Assembly (NCBI GenBank): GCA_913778905.1
Contig: CAJYYA010000002.1
Coordinates: 1-64,000 of the forward strand
DNA: 64,000 nt
Source of the DNA: an uncultured Naasia sp.
GTDB lineage: Bacteria > Actinomycetota > Actinomycetes > Actinomycetales > Microbacteriaceae
Reading direction: 5' to 3'
Shown: in pieces, positions 43,566-51,872 of the stretch
Layout: each line of letters begins with the position of its first letter
How positions within the stretch are numbered: position 1 is the first letter of the stretch
Position numbers and translations under genes: made by a program
Notes under the pieces: generated by a model
Seen by the model: the letters and a program-made list of their open reading frames with translations, nothing else
Told to the model about the DNA's origin: nothing
Databases searched by the model: none

Positions 43566-43916
43566 TCAGTTGGGGTTGGTGACGTGGGTTTCGAGGGCTG
43601 TCATGCGCGCCTCGAGGGAGCGGAAGCGGCGGGCGTTGGTGCGCGCTGCGGAGCGTTGCAGGCGGAGCACTTCGCGGAGGGTGGTGGTGTTCTCGGTGTG
43701 CCTCTCGTCGGACTCTTCCCGGAGGTTGGTGGTGTGGTCGTTGGCAACCTGATCGCGTGCCTCTCGAGCGTCGGCCGCCGCGCTGGCCGCGTGGGCTCGG
43801 ATAGCGGAGAGGCGCTTGACGATGACGGGGCCGATGATCGCGAGGACGCCGAGCGTGACGGCCTGGCCTGCGCCGATGATCGCGACCAGGACAAGCTCAC
43901 TCAACGGCGCTTGCAC
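43566..43916 (-). CDS. DUF2746-like membrane-anchored coiled-coil protein
   Basis: A 116-residue protein with one N-terminal helix (ELVLVAIIGAGQAVTLGVLAIIGPVIV) and a long coiled coil (AIRAHAASAAADAREARDQV to SLEARMTALETHV). This layout matches DUF2746, found in lysis cassettes of actinophages. It may be a second holin or an accessory. The GTG overlaps the endolysin gene by 16 bases. Confidence 0.72.
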   Translation of the reverse strand: MQAPLSELVLVAIIGAGQAVTLGVLAIIGPVIVKRLSAIRAHAASAAADAREARDQVANDHTTNLREESDERHTENTTTLREVLRLQRSAARTNARRFRSLEARMTALETHVTNPN

Positions 43917-44593
43917 CCGAACAGTTCAAGGATGCCGACACCGCCGATGCCCTCGTACTGCTGGCCGCTCACCTCCACCTCGACGCGCTCGGCCTTGTTC
44001 GAGGCGAAGGCGTTGAGGACCTTGCGCACAGCATCGATGAGCCAGTCCCCTTCGGTCCACGGGACGCGCACGACCTCACGGGCGGCGGTGGCGGGAACGA
44101 CGTAGTGCGCGTTCTTCGCGGGTCCCTGGTTGACGATGATGCTGATGAATGCCTGGGCCATGTGTTCCTCCGGTGGGGGTGTGATTTCGGTGACGCCGGT
44201 TCCGGCTGTGGTCGTGAAGTAAGGCAGGGGGTCAACGGCCACGCCATTGACCCGGACCTCGAAATGGAGGTGAGTAGCGGTCACGTTGCCACTATCGCCC
44301 ATGGTCGCGATGCGCTGGCCGGGGGCAACCTGATCGCCTCGAGCCACGCTCGCGTCCGACAGGTGGCAATACCAGGTGACGAGCGCGGCGGAGTGGCGGA
44401 TGGTGACGCGAAGCCCGTAGGAGCCCGCCTCAGCTACAGACTCGACCACCCCGGCCGCGACCGCGAACACGTCGAGACCGCCGCCCCAGCCGAAGTCGAG
44501 GCCGTAGTGCAGGGCGGGGCTCGAGGGGGTCGGCTTGGGGCGGGGTCCGAAGAACTCGGTGATGTTGCCCGCTGCGGGCTTGCACGGGAACAT
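43901..44593 (-). CDS. M23-type endolysin
   Basis: A 230-residue lysin. Its M23 domain comes first: ITEFFGPRPKP, HYGLDFGWGG (zinc ligands His and Asp), a YCHLSDASVARGDQVAPGQRIATMGDSGN stretch and ATHLHFEVRVNG with the HxH ligand. A ~75-residue tail follows (AQAFISIIVNQGPAKN and onward), probably wall binding. It would cleave peptide cross-links at lysis. The ATG at 44593 overlaps the preceding stop by one base. Confidence 0.9.
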   Translation of the reverse strand: MFPCKPAAGNITEFFGPRPKPTPSSPALHYGLDFGWGGGLDVFAVAAGVVESVAEAGSYGLRVTIRHSAALVTWYCHLSDASVARGDQVAPGQRIATMGDSGNVTATHLHFEVRVNGVAVDPLPYFTTTAGTGVTEITPPPEEHMAQAFISIIVNQGPAKNAHYVVPATAAREVVRVPWTEGDWLIDAVRKVLNAFASNKAERVEVEVSGQQYEGIGGVGILELFGCKRR

Positions 44594-45066
44594 CACGCGG
44601 CCCCGAACTGGAAGCCGTCGATAGAGAAGATCGTGCCCGCCCCGAGTTGCGACACACAGATCACTACCCCATTCGCGCGAACCTCAAAGATCGTCGGTGT
44701 CGATCCAACGATGCCCCAGAATCGGTGCGAGTGCGTTGGTCGGAACCCAGCGGGGAGGACGAAGAGAGCGGCCCCCGATGCGATAGCCGATCCACCCACG
44801 AGCGCGGTTCCTCGGAGTTGGACATCACCATTTCGGCGGCGGTATGTCACGGGGGTGAAGGCCGGATTACTGCTGTAGTCGGCGTAGCCCGAGTTGCGAC
44901 TAGGAACCGACGCCCATGCAGTATTCGTTTTCCCGTCGAGGACACCGCCGAGCACGGCCGAGACCCACCCCAGCCCCAGGTTGAGGAGGCCGGAGAAGGT
45001 CGTCTGCGCCCCCGAGTCGGTCTCGTCGTACCTCGGAATACCGTTGGCGTCTGCTGCGGTTGCCAT
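44593..45066 (-). CDS. Probable tail tip or receptor-binding protein
   Basis: A 157-residue phage protein of unknown exact role. It opens with a segment common at the start of tail fibres and baseplate proteins (NGIPRYDETDSGAQTTFSGLLNLGLGWVS). The rest looks all-beta, with GDVQLRGTALVGGSAIASGAALFVLPAGFRP, a word often seen in receptor-binding heads. Its place between the minor tail protein and the endolysin supports this reading. Confidence 0.65.
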   Translation of the reverse strand: MATAADANGIPRYDETDSGAQTTFSGLLNLGLGWVSAVLGGVLDGKTNTAWASVPSRNSGYADYSSNPAFTPVTYRRRNGDVQLRGTALVGGSAIASGAALFVLPAGFRPTHSHRFWGIVGSTPTIFEVRANGVVICVSQLGAGTIFSIDGFQFGAA

Positions 45067-45069
45067 GGT

Positions 45070-46230
45070 CTAGCTCCTTGCTGTGATGGTCATTCGGTTC
45101 TTCGGCCACTCCCACCGCATGGCAGTAGCGCGGCCCTGCTCGCTGATCACCGCGCCGGGCTGTGAGCTCGCCGCGACGGCAATACCCGGCCGGATCGGCT
45201 GCCCGAATACGCCTTCGTAAGCCGAGACGGCCTCGATGGTGATTTCACGGGCGAGGCGCTGCACGCGGTCCAGGATCGTGACGGCCGCGCCGGGGCCGGG
45301 ATACGGCACGTCGCGGTGTTCGATCACGATCGTCTTGCGGGGCGATGCATTCGCCGCCGCATAGTCGGTGCGCTGCTGCTGCACGCCCGCCGAGTCCCGC
45401 CACCGGTAGATGAGGAGCACTGCGTCGCCCCACTGGTCGCGGTCCTCCCGCGCCTCGAGCTCGGTTACTCGATCGAACGACACCGTGTAGAAGGTCGCCG
45501 CGTTGGCTCGGACGAGTCGCCACGCCCCATCGGGCGTGCATTGCAGGGTCACCCCGGCCGCCTGCATGATCGGGTCGAGGAAGTCCCAGGCGCTCACGCC
45601 CACACGCCACTGAACCTCTTGCGACGTTACGAAGTACGTGGGCACGGTCTCGTATCGCTCGTCCACCGGGCCGAGCACATAGGTCGAGTCGACGGCGGCG
45701 AGCACCTCGGCCACGAGCTCGGGGACCGCCTTACCGGCCGGTATCGTCGCGCCGTCCGTCAGTCGACGGAAGTCGGTTAGGCGCACCTCGAGACTGCTGA
45801 GCTCTACCTCAGTAGTGCCCTTGATGGGGTCCGGGGTGGACCGGGTGACGACGAGTCGGAACGGGAGCATGCCCGCCGTGCGCTCGGTCATGTATGGGTT
45901 GGACCACCGAGACAGTTGCGCAGTGACCGCGCCGAACGTCCTTCCGGCGAGCGCCGCTGTCAGCTTGGCGCACGTCACAGGTTGGCCTCCGGCCAAGCGG
46001 GTGACCTTCTCGGCGGTCACTGGGTCGCGATAGTCGACGCGGGCGTAGCCTCGCACCTCTCCGCCCTTGACGTTGAGGGCGGCGAGCGCGTCGGAGTTGG
46101 TGGGGGTGACGACCTCGAACCTGGCTTGCGTGTAGGGGCTGCGCCGCTCATCGATTGTGAGGTCCCCCTGGATGGGCTCGAGGAGAACGCCGCCCGCGGA
46201 CACGATGAGGGTATGCAGGGACATCACCAT
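45070..46230 (-). CDS. Minor tail protein
   Basis: A 386-residue protein that I read as the tail-tip hub-like protein from its position after the tape measure gene. It is beta-rich with a domain around RDPVTAEKVTRLAGGQPVTCAKLTAALAGRTFG and a distal VSAWDFLDPIMQAAGVTLQCTPDGAWRL segment like those in siphovirus gp5-type hubs. AGGAG precedes the ATG, which overlaps the previous stop by one base. Confidence 0.7.
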   Translation of the reverse strand: MVMSLHTLIVSAGGVLLEPIQGDLTIDERRSPYTQARFEVVTPTNSDALAALNVKGGEVRGYARVDYRDPVTAEKVTRLAGGQPVTCAKLTAALAGRTFGAVTAQLSRWSNPYMTERTAGMLPFRLVVTRSTPDPIKGTTEVELSSLEVRLTDFRRLTDGATIPAGKAVPELVAEVLAAVDSTYVLGPVDERYETVPTYFVTSQEVQWRVGVSAWDFLDPIMQAAGVTLQCTPDGAWRLVRANAATFYTVSFDRVTELEAREDRDQWGDAVLLIYRWRDSAGVQQQRTDYAAANASPRKTIVIEHRDVPYPGPGAAVTILDRVQRLAREITIEAVSAYEGVFGQPIRPGIAVAASSQPGAVISEQGRATAMRWEWPKNRMTITARS

Positions 46231-46601
46231 TACGGGAGCTCCTGGAAGTTGATGACGACCCACCAACCGAGCACGTCGTCGGCCTCCATGGTGATGGTGC
46301 CGACAGGGACGTAGTTCATGTTGAGGGTGAACACGTCGGTGTCCTCGAGCCGGAACGGGCCGGGGAGGGCGTGAGCTCGGCGGCAGTTGTCCGCATCGAA
46401 GATCGTGCGGAACCCCAGGTGCAGGGTGCCGGTGCGGGGCGTCGGCGGCTGGAACGTGATGTCGACGCCGCCGCCGACGAGGGGGTGCGCCTGGTTGCCG
46501 CTGTCCTGTTCGGTCGCGAACGGGAGGACGACGAAGGGCGTGTAGGTCGACGGTGTGATGCTCGGGGGCGGGGACGCCGGGGTGGTGATGGTGGTGGTCA
46601 C
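46230..46601 (-). CDS. Tail-associated protein, unknown
   Basis: A 123-residue beta-rich protein with a Thr/Pro-rich start. VDITFQPPTPRTGTLHLGFRTIFDADNCRRAH is its most distinctive stretch. By its place right after the tape measure it may be a distal tail protein. It overlaps both neighbours by one to four bases. Confidence 0.65.
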   Translation of the reverse strand: MTTTITTPASPPPSITPSTYTPFVVLPFATEQDSGNQAHPLVGGGVDITFQPPTPRTGTLHLGFRTIFDADNCRRAHALPGPFRLEDTDVFTLNMNYVPVGTITMEADDVLGWWVVINFQELP

Positions 46602-48232
46602 TGGTAGACCGTCCGTCCGTTCTGGTCCACCACGCGGGCGGTGATGGTCATGCTGCGGTTTCGGGCGAGGGAGTTGAGGGCCGCCTCCACTCCTCCGGCG
46701 TCGAGCCGGGCGGTGATGGTGGCGACTCGCTGCCGCGAGGCGAGCTCGGCTAGCTGCCGGTCAGCCTCGGCCGGGTCCGCCTGCGCCTTCACCTCGGCTG
46801 TGCGGTCGCGGTTCTCCACCTCGGCAAGCGCCGATTCAGCCGGCTTCTGGTCGGCGGAGACCGATACCGTGGCGTGCAGGCTGGATCCGTTGAGAACGTC
46901 CTGACCGCCGCCGACTGCGGCTTGCACCTGCGCGGCGAACTGGCCGGACATGCCCGAGTCGATGATGCTTTGCAGCATGGGGGCGAAGTCGAGCCCTTGG
47001 TCGAGGACGTACTGCATCTCTTCTTGGGTGAACCCGAACTGAGACGCGAGGTTCTGCACGTTCGAGTTGAAGTCCGCGACGGCGTTGCGGCGCGCCTCCA
47101 TGTTCGCGATGAACGCGGCCGGGTCAGTCGCCCCGGTCTCGGCATCCGTGAAGGACTGATAGGAACCGATCGCCCCGTCAATGGCCCCCTGCAGTACGGC
47201 AATGGCGTCGTTGCGCGCCTGCTCGGCGGCGGCTGCCGCCTCGGCCTGCGCGGTGTACTCGGCCGTGACCTCGGCTAGCCGGTCCTGTAGCTCGATCGCA
47301 TCTTCGGTGACCCCGGAGGCCAACTGAATCTCACGGCGGAGGTTGGTGAGCTCGTACAGCTTTCCGTCTGCGTCGGACAGGCCGAGCGCGTCGACCACAT
47401 TCCAGTTGTCCTGAGAATCGATGGTGCGCTGAATCTCGGCTATCTGGTCATCCACCTCGGCAAGCACGTCGCGTGCCGCGTCGGCATCGAGCCCGGACAT
47501 GGCGGCGAACATGTCGGTGATGCCAACACCGGTGAGCTTGGCGCGGTCGACCACCTTGTCCATGTTGGTGAGCGCTTCGCGCTGCCAGAACTCGAACCAC
47601 TCCACGTTGTCGGACAGGGTGGTCGCCCATTCGCGCATCTTTCCGGCTACGTCGACCTTGGAGATGTCACCGCCTGCGTCCTGGATTTCCTGCGCCAGAT
47701 CAATGGCGCGTTCCTTCGCGTCGTTCAGGCTGTCGGCTGTGGCCTGCCCGGCCGCCTGCGCGAGACCGAGACCGCTCGCGACGATGACGCCCGCGGCCAG
47801 TCCGGCCGGGCCGAACCCCTCGGTCATCTCGGCAATGAGGCCCTGCACCGCGTCGGACATCGAGTCGACCGAGCCGTCGAAGCTGGCCGCCATTTCCTTG
47901 GCGTTCGACCCGACGTTCTCCCGGAGGGTCTCGACGCCCTCCTCTGCGTCATCGAGGCCCTTGCGAATGTCGGTACCGGATGACTTGCCTGCTCGGCCTG
48001 TGGCCTTGAGCTTGTCGACCACATCGTCTAGCTCACGCTCGAGGCGCTGGGACGCGTCTCCCGCGTCGTCCATTCCACGCTCGAGTGCGTTGAGGTCACC
48101 CCTACGGTCGAGCTCTCTGAGCTTGTCGGCCGCGTCATCGAGCGGCTCGACCATGCCCGTTCGCACGGCCTTGTCGAATGCCTTGGTGTCACCGGCGACG
48201 CCGATGCTTACGCCTTGGGTTAGGTCTGCCAC
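46598..48232 (-). CDS. Tape measure protein
   Basis: A 544-residue helical protein that sets tail length. The start has long coiled coils (FDKAVRTGMVEPLDDAADKLRELDRR). A hydrophobic stretch (GFGPAGLAAGVIVASGLGLAQAAG) follows around residues 140-165. The C-terminal part repeats VEAALNSLARNRS-like words. For a siphovirus this is short, predicting a tail of roughly 80 nm by the usual 0.15 nm per residue rule (family knowledge). It starts at GTG 48232. Confidence 0.85.
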   Translation of the reverse strand: MADLTQGVSIGVAGDTKAFDKAVRTGMVEPLDDAADKLRELDRRGDLNALERGMDDAGDASQRLERELDDVVDKLKATGRAGKSSGTDIRKGLDDAEEGVETLRENVGSNAKEMAASFDGSVDSMSDAVQGLIAEMTEGFGPAGLAAGVIVASGLGLAQAAGQATADSLNDAKERAIDLAQEIQDAGGDISKVDVAGKMREWATTLSDNVEWFEFWQREALTNMDKVVDRAKLTGVGITDMFAAMSGLDADAARDVLAEVDDQIAEIQRTIDSQDNWNVVDALGLSDADGKLYELTNLRREIQLASGVTEDAIELQDRLAEVTAEYTAQAEAAAAAEQARNDAIAVLQGAIDGAIGSYQSFTDAETGATDPAAFIANMEARRNAVADFNSNVQNLASQFGFTQEEMQYVLDQGLDFAPMLQSIIDSGMSGQFAAQVQAAVGGGQDVLNGSSLHATVSVSADQKPAESALAEVENRDRTAEVKAQADPAEADRQLAELASRQRVATITARLDAGGVEAALNSLARNRSMTITARVVDQNGRTVYQ

Positions 48233-48245
48233 TCGCTCTCACCTC

Positions 48246-48716
48246 CTATACGTCGAATGCGTCGGCCACCACGGCGGCCGTGTTCTTCACCCAGATCGCC
48301 CCCACCTTCGGGACCACCTCAAAGGCGGCCGGGTAGATGACCTTTCCGGGGTTGGTATTGCGGGGGCCGAACCTCTTCGCGAGGCTGCGCCCCAGCGTGT
48401 CCACGCCACGGCTAGCGCCGAACTCGGCACCGATCCACAGCCGTTGGCGTCGCCCGCCACCGGAGAGCGGCGCGCCTTTCTTGGCCGCGTTGAGCAGGAC
48501 ATTCAGCCGGGTCACGGACGCCGTGGCCGTGTCGCCCAACACCTTGCGTTGCAGGGGCGTGCGCACCCGCCCACGGACAGCCGCCTGCCAGAGCGGGTTG
48601 ACTTCCTTGCGGGTCTCGCGGTTCAGCACCTTTGCCACGTCGGCAGGGATTGCGCGCGTTGTCGCGCGGACGGCCTGTAGCTCCGGCGAGGCGAAGATGC
48701 TGAGACGGCGACCCAC
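48246..48716 (-). CDS. Head-tail or tail assembly protein
   Basis: A 156-residue basic protein. RTTRAIPADVAKVLNRETRKEVNPLWQAAVRGRV and NPGKVIYPAAFEVVPKVGAIWVKN recall small tail-completion proteins of the HK97 gp10 type, but I cannot assign it firmly. The GTG at 48716 lies five bases after the major tail stop; the longer frame would overlap that gene. Confidence 0.6.
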   Translation of the reverse strand: MGRRLSIFASPELQAVRATTRAIPADVAKVLNRETRKEVNPLWQAAVRGRVRTPLQRKVLGDTATASVTRLNVLLNAAKKGAPLSGGGRRQRLWIGAEFGASRGVDTLGRSLAKRFGPRNTNPGKVIYPAAFEVVPKVGAIWVKNTAAVVADAFDV

Positions 48717-48720
48717 GGGA

Positions 48721-49131
48721 CTAGGTGGCGATGCGAGCGACCGGGCCGACGCAATCCCAGCTAACGGACGACATGGCCTCTTCCTGACCGGCACCACCGA
48801 TGTTGCTCGCCTCGACCGCGACGGTTCCGGAGAACCCCTTGACGGCCGCGTTCGTCTGCGGCTTGAGGGTGAACGCGACCTGCTTGCCGTGGTTGTCGAA
48901 CGAGTAGTTAGAGAGGGACAGGGCGGTCACGTAGTCCTGGGCGAAGTCGAGGGAGAGCACCCAGTCGGCCGAGCCGATGACCGGGACGCTGCCGCCGCCG
49001 ATGTTCTTGTGTCGACCCTTGTTCGTCGTCGGGATCAGCTCGGCCTTCTTAACCATGAACGTGTAGTCGTCCGCGCCGATGGTGAGGACGGCGTCCTTGA
49101 TGAAGAACGGCGTGCCGGTGATGGTAGCCAT
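48721..49131 (-). CDS. Major tail protein
   Basis: A 136-residue beta-rich tube subunit. DWVLSLDFAQDYVTALSLSNYSFDNHGKQVAFTLKP and the C-terminal SSVSWDCVGPVA are typical of short siphovirus tube proteins. It has an excellent AAGGAG site placed in the end of the previous gene, as expected for an abundant protein. Confidence 0.8.
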   Translation of the reverse strand: MATITGTPFFIKDAVLTIGADDYTFMVKKAELIPTTNKGRHKNIGGGSVPVIGSADWVLSLDFAQDYVTALSLSNYSFDNHGKQVAFTLKPQTNAAVKGFSGTVAVEASNIGGAGQEEAMSSVSWDCVGPVARIAT

Positions 49132-49134
49132 TTA

Positions 49135-49545
49135 CTACTCCTTGGGTTTCTTGGCTTGGAGGGACTCGAGGGTGACTCGATAGAAGAGGTCGGCGTCGCT
49201 CACGCCGCGCTGGGCGCGCGTCCACCGAATGCGCTCGCTGGCGTCGATGCGGGCCAGGACATCCATGAGGGCATCGTCAATGGCGCCCTCCGCCTGGCCG
49301 CCCGGCGTCGGGTCGGAGGGGAGGAGCACGAAGAGGTCATGAGTGACGAGGTAGTTCTGCCCCTGATGCTCGAACCCGTCGAGGGCGAGCATGACCGTCG
49401 TTTCACGAATCGCGGTCGTCTCATCGAGATAGTCGATGACGAGCCAATCAGCGGGCAGGAAGGGGCGGAGCTCATCCATGACCCAGGCGCGGACGCCGGG
49501 CTTTTCGGCGTCAGGCTCAGCCTGACGGTCGACGGGCGTACTCAC
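49135..49545 (-). CDS. Tail terminator-like protein
   Basis: A 136-residue protein between the connector and major tail genes, the usual place of the tail terminator. Its LVIDYLDETTAIRETTVMLAL start and the middle FVLLPSDPT fit the small alpha/beta fold of those proteins. The GTG overlaps the previous stop by four bases. Confidence 0.6.
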   Translation of the reverse strand: MSTPVDRQAEPDAEKPGVRAWVMDELRPFLPADWLVIDYLDETTAIRETTVMLALDGFEHQGQNYLVTHDLFVLLPSDPTPGGQAEGAIDDALMDVLARIDASERIRWTRAQRGVSDADLFYRVTLESLQAKKPKE

Positions 49546-50237
49546 GCGGCCCCACCAATCCCGCCACGGCGGGGGTTTACAAGCTGCGCAATGTGCCAGT
49601 CGATGGGGTGAGGCCGGAAGGTCGGGGCGTTGCCGCTCACGCCGCCGTCAGCGCGGACGGCGGTCGAGGTGGCGTTATAGATGTTCCGGGCATGGAGCCA
49701 CTGCGCCTCTTGACAGCCGAGCGGGACGGTCGAGATGTCCCGGTCCGCGAGGTCGATGATCTGATCCCGTGCGATGGTGAGGAGCTTGAAGAGGGTCACG
49801 TCGTCACGCGGGGCCGCCTGCCCCCACTCGTCGCGCGCCGTGGCGAGGGTGTGCCACCCGTCCTCCGCCTCAACCGGGAAGCGAACGGCGGAGCCCTGCT
49901 CGCGCGCGCCGGTGGCCGTCACGGTGAAGGTGAGCGCAATGCGGTACAGGCCGCGCGCTGCGAAGAGGGAGCGGTCGGCCGGGAAGGTCACGAGCACTTC
50001 GGAGCCGCTCACGGTGGCGGGGAGGGGGTCGGCGTAGCCGGACGGGCGGACGAGGGAAGCGGCCACTGTACGGCCGGTCAGGTCGGCGGGCGAGCCGTTC
50101 CGGGCGACGGCGATGCGGGCCGGGGCGGCCGGGATGTCGCCCACCCAGAAGGGGCCGATAGGGCCGGAGGAGGAGGCCGCCTGATCGTTCGGCAGAGTCG
50201 TCCCGTTGGGTGCGCTGGCCGTGGTGGGTCTGTTCAT
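49542..50237 (-). CDS. Ig-like domain fused to head-tail connector
   Basis: A 231-residue protein in two parts. Residues ~25-125 are beta-rich and resemble the Ig-like BppU/Hoc-type decoration modules (ARIAVARNGSPADLTGRTVAASLVRPSG to YRIALTFTVTATG). Residues ~130-231 are helical (LFKLLTIARDQIIDLADRDISTVPLGCQEAQWLHARNIYNA) like the gp6-type head-tail connector. AGGAGG precedes the ATG. It lies directly after the capsid gene, the standard connector position. Confidence 0.6.
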   Translation of the reverse strand: MNRPTTASAPNGTTLPNDQAASSSGPIGPFWVGDIPAAPARIAVARNGSPADLTGRTVAASLVRPSGYADPLPATVSGSEVLVTFPADRSLFAARGLYRIALTFTVTATGAREQGSAVRFPVEAEDGWHTLATARDEWGQAAPRDDVTLFKLLTIARDQIIDLADRDISTVPLGCQEAQWLHARNIYNATSTAVRADGGVSGNAPTFRPHPIDWHIAQLVNPRRGGIGGAA

Positions 50238-50279
50238 GGCGTCCTCCTCTCTCCGGTGTCTATGGGGCGGTCAGGCTGA

Positions 50280-51872
50280 TCAGGCGGTCAGCTTGATCGG
50301 CACGAGGCCACCGGGAACCTCGGGGGCGAAGGCCGCGTAGCGGTAGGTGGAGAACGTCTTGGAGAGGTTCACGATGTTCTCGTCCTGAAGCTGCGTCGCT
50401 GCCCCGGCGTAGACGCGGAGCGCGCGGGAGTCGATGAACGCGGCGGACTCTCCGGTCGCGTCGGGGTCCATGACCACGGGGATGGTGATGAGGTTCCCGC
50501 GCAGGCCGGTCACGTCCATCGAGCCGATAGTGTTGTCACCGGAGCCGTCGAGGGACATGAGCGGGCGGCCGTCGTTCGCCTTGAGCAGGGTGAGCTTCTC
50601 GAACACGTCGGGCGAGGTCACGAGGTTCTCGAGGCTGAGTGCGTTCTGGCTGAAGCGCACCGATCCGCGAATCGCGATGCGCACGAAGTTCTCGTAGGTC
50701 GAGGCGGCGAGGGTGGCTCCGAGCACGATGGGAGCGCCGTTCGCGAGACGGTCGGCCGAGAGGTTGGCGAAGGCCGTTCGGGCCGCCGCCTTCAGCGCCT
50801 TGCCCGCGGCGATCGCCTGGCCCTCGAGAGTGCGCTGAAGCACCGGGAGGGTGCTTCGCTCGATCGCCTGCCGGGACAGCGCGGAGTAGCCGCCGTAGGT
50901 GCCGATGTCGGTGGTGCGGTTCTTCAGGGTCACCTTGCCGAACGCGAGGTCGTCGCCCTGGTTGGCCTGCTTCTCGACCTTGGACGAGTCGGTGTCGAGC
51001 TCGGTGAACTCGAGCTGCATTCCCATGTCGGGCAGAACGCCGGTGGACAGGATGGAGATGAGGACGCCGGACGCGTTGTCGATGATGCGGGTCAGGTCGC
51101 CCACGTAGCCGGGCTTCAGGCTCGAGCCGCCGTCGGCGGTCGTGGAGCCGGTGTAGGCGCGGGTCTGCACCTCGTTCACCATGGCGATGGTGTCGGCGTC
51201 TCCGAGCGCGACCGCCTTGAGCACCTCGGCGGCGCTGCGCGTGTCGGCCACGGCGACGGCCGCGGGGGCGGCCGGGATGAGGGCGACCTGCCGGGTGAGG
51301 AGGTCGACCAGCGAGCGGAGCTCAGCCACCTCGGCGGAGTTGTCAGCGGTGGGCGCGACGGGGGCGACGGGGGCGGGCGGGGTAGCGGTGTCGGTCACGA
51401 TGTCGGTTCCTTCGGGGTTGTGTCGAACGTGTGTGATGAGCGCGAGCGGATAGACAGGGGTCGAGGTGGTGGACACCTCGCGGACGCGGCCACGGGCGAC
51501 GACCCGGACGCCGCCCTCGCTGCGGATGGTGAGCGGGACGAAGCCGACCGAGAGGGCGTGGCGGGCACCGGCGAGGAGCTTGCGGCGCACCTCGAGCGCG
51601 AGGTCGGAGACGGCGAGGCGAGCTCGAATCCACCACCCCTCGGCGCGATGCTCGGACTCCTCGACCACGCCGACCGGCGAGCCGTGCTCGTCATACAGCC
51701 AGACGGTGCCCTCGGGCTCGGCGGCCCCGTGCTCCCACCGCTCCCGGAACGAGGAGCCGTCCGCGCGGCGCACGACGGCCTCCTGTCCGTAGGGGACGGC
51801 GATGCCCTCGAGGTAGCCGGTCCCGGCGTCCTCGCGGTACTCGAGCTCGGCGGAGCGGGTTTCGATGTTCAC
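50280..51872 (-). CDS. Fused HK97 prohead protease and major capsid protein
   Basis: A 530-residue fusion. Residues ~1-155 are the prohead protease with LYDEHGSPVGVV (catalytic His) and GARHALSVGFVPL (catalytic Ser). A Pro/Ala-rich and coiled stretch (~160-240) corresponds to the delta/scaffold region. Residues ~245-530 are the HK97-fold capsid (TADGGSSLKPGYVGDLTRIIDNASGVL, LSRQAIERSTLPVLQ and the E-loop/A-domain end). After assembly the protease should cut itself off. The GTG overlaps the portal stop by four bases. Confidence 0.88.
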   Translation of the reverse strand: MNIETRSAELEYREDAGTGYLEGIAVPYGQEAVVRRADGSSFRERWEHGAAEPEGTVWLYDEHGSPVGVVEESEHRAEGWWIRARLAVSDLALEVRRKLLAGARHALSVGFVPLTIRSEGGVRVVARGRVREVSTTSTPVYPLALITHVRHNPEGTDIVTDTATPPAPVAPVAPTADNSAEVAELRSLVDLLTRQVALIPAAPAAVAVADTRSAAEVLKAVALGDADTIAMVNEVQTRAYTGSTTADGGSSLKPGYVGDLTRIIDNASGVLISILSTGVLPDMGMQLEFTELDTDSSKVEKQANQGDDLAFGKVTLKNRTTDIGTYGGYSALSRQAIERSTLPVLQRTLEGQAIAAGKALKAAARTAFANLSADRLANGAPIVLGATLAASTYENFVRIAIRGSVRFSQNALSLENLVTSPDVFEKLTLLKANDGRPLMSLDGSGDNTIGSMDVTGLRGNLITIPVVMDPDATGESAAFIDSRALRVYAGAATQLQDENIVNLSKTFSTYRYAAFAPEVPGGLVPIKLTA

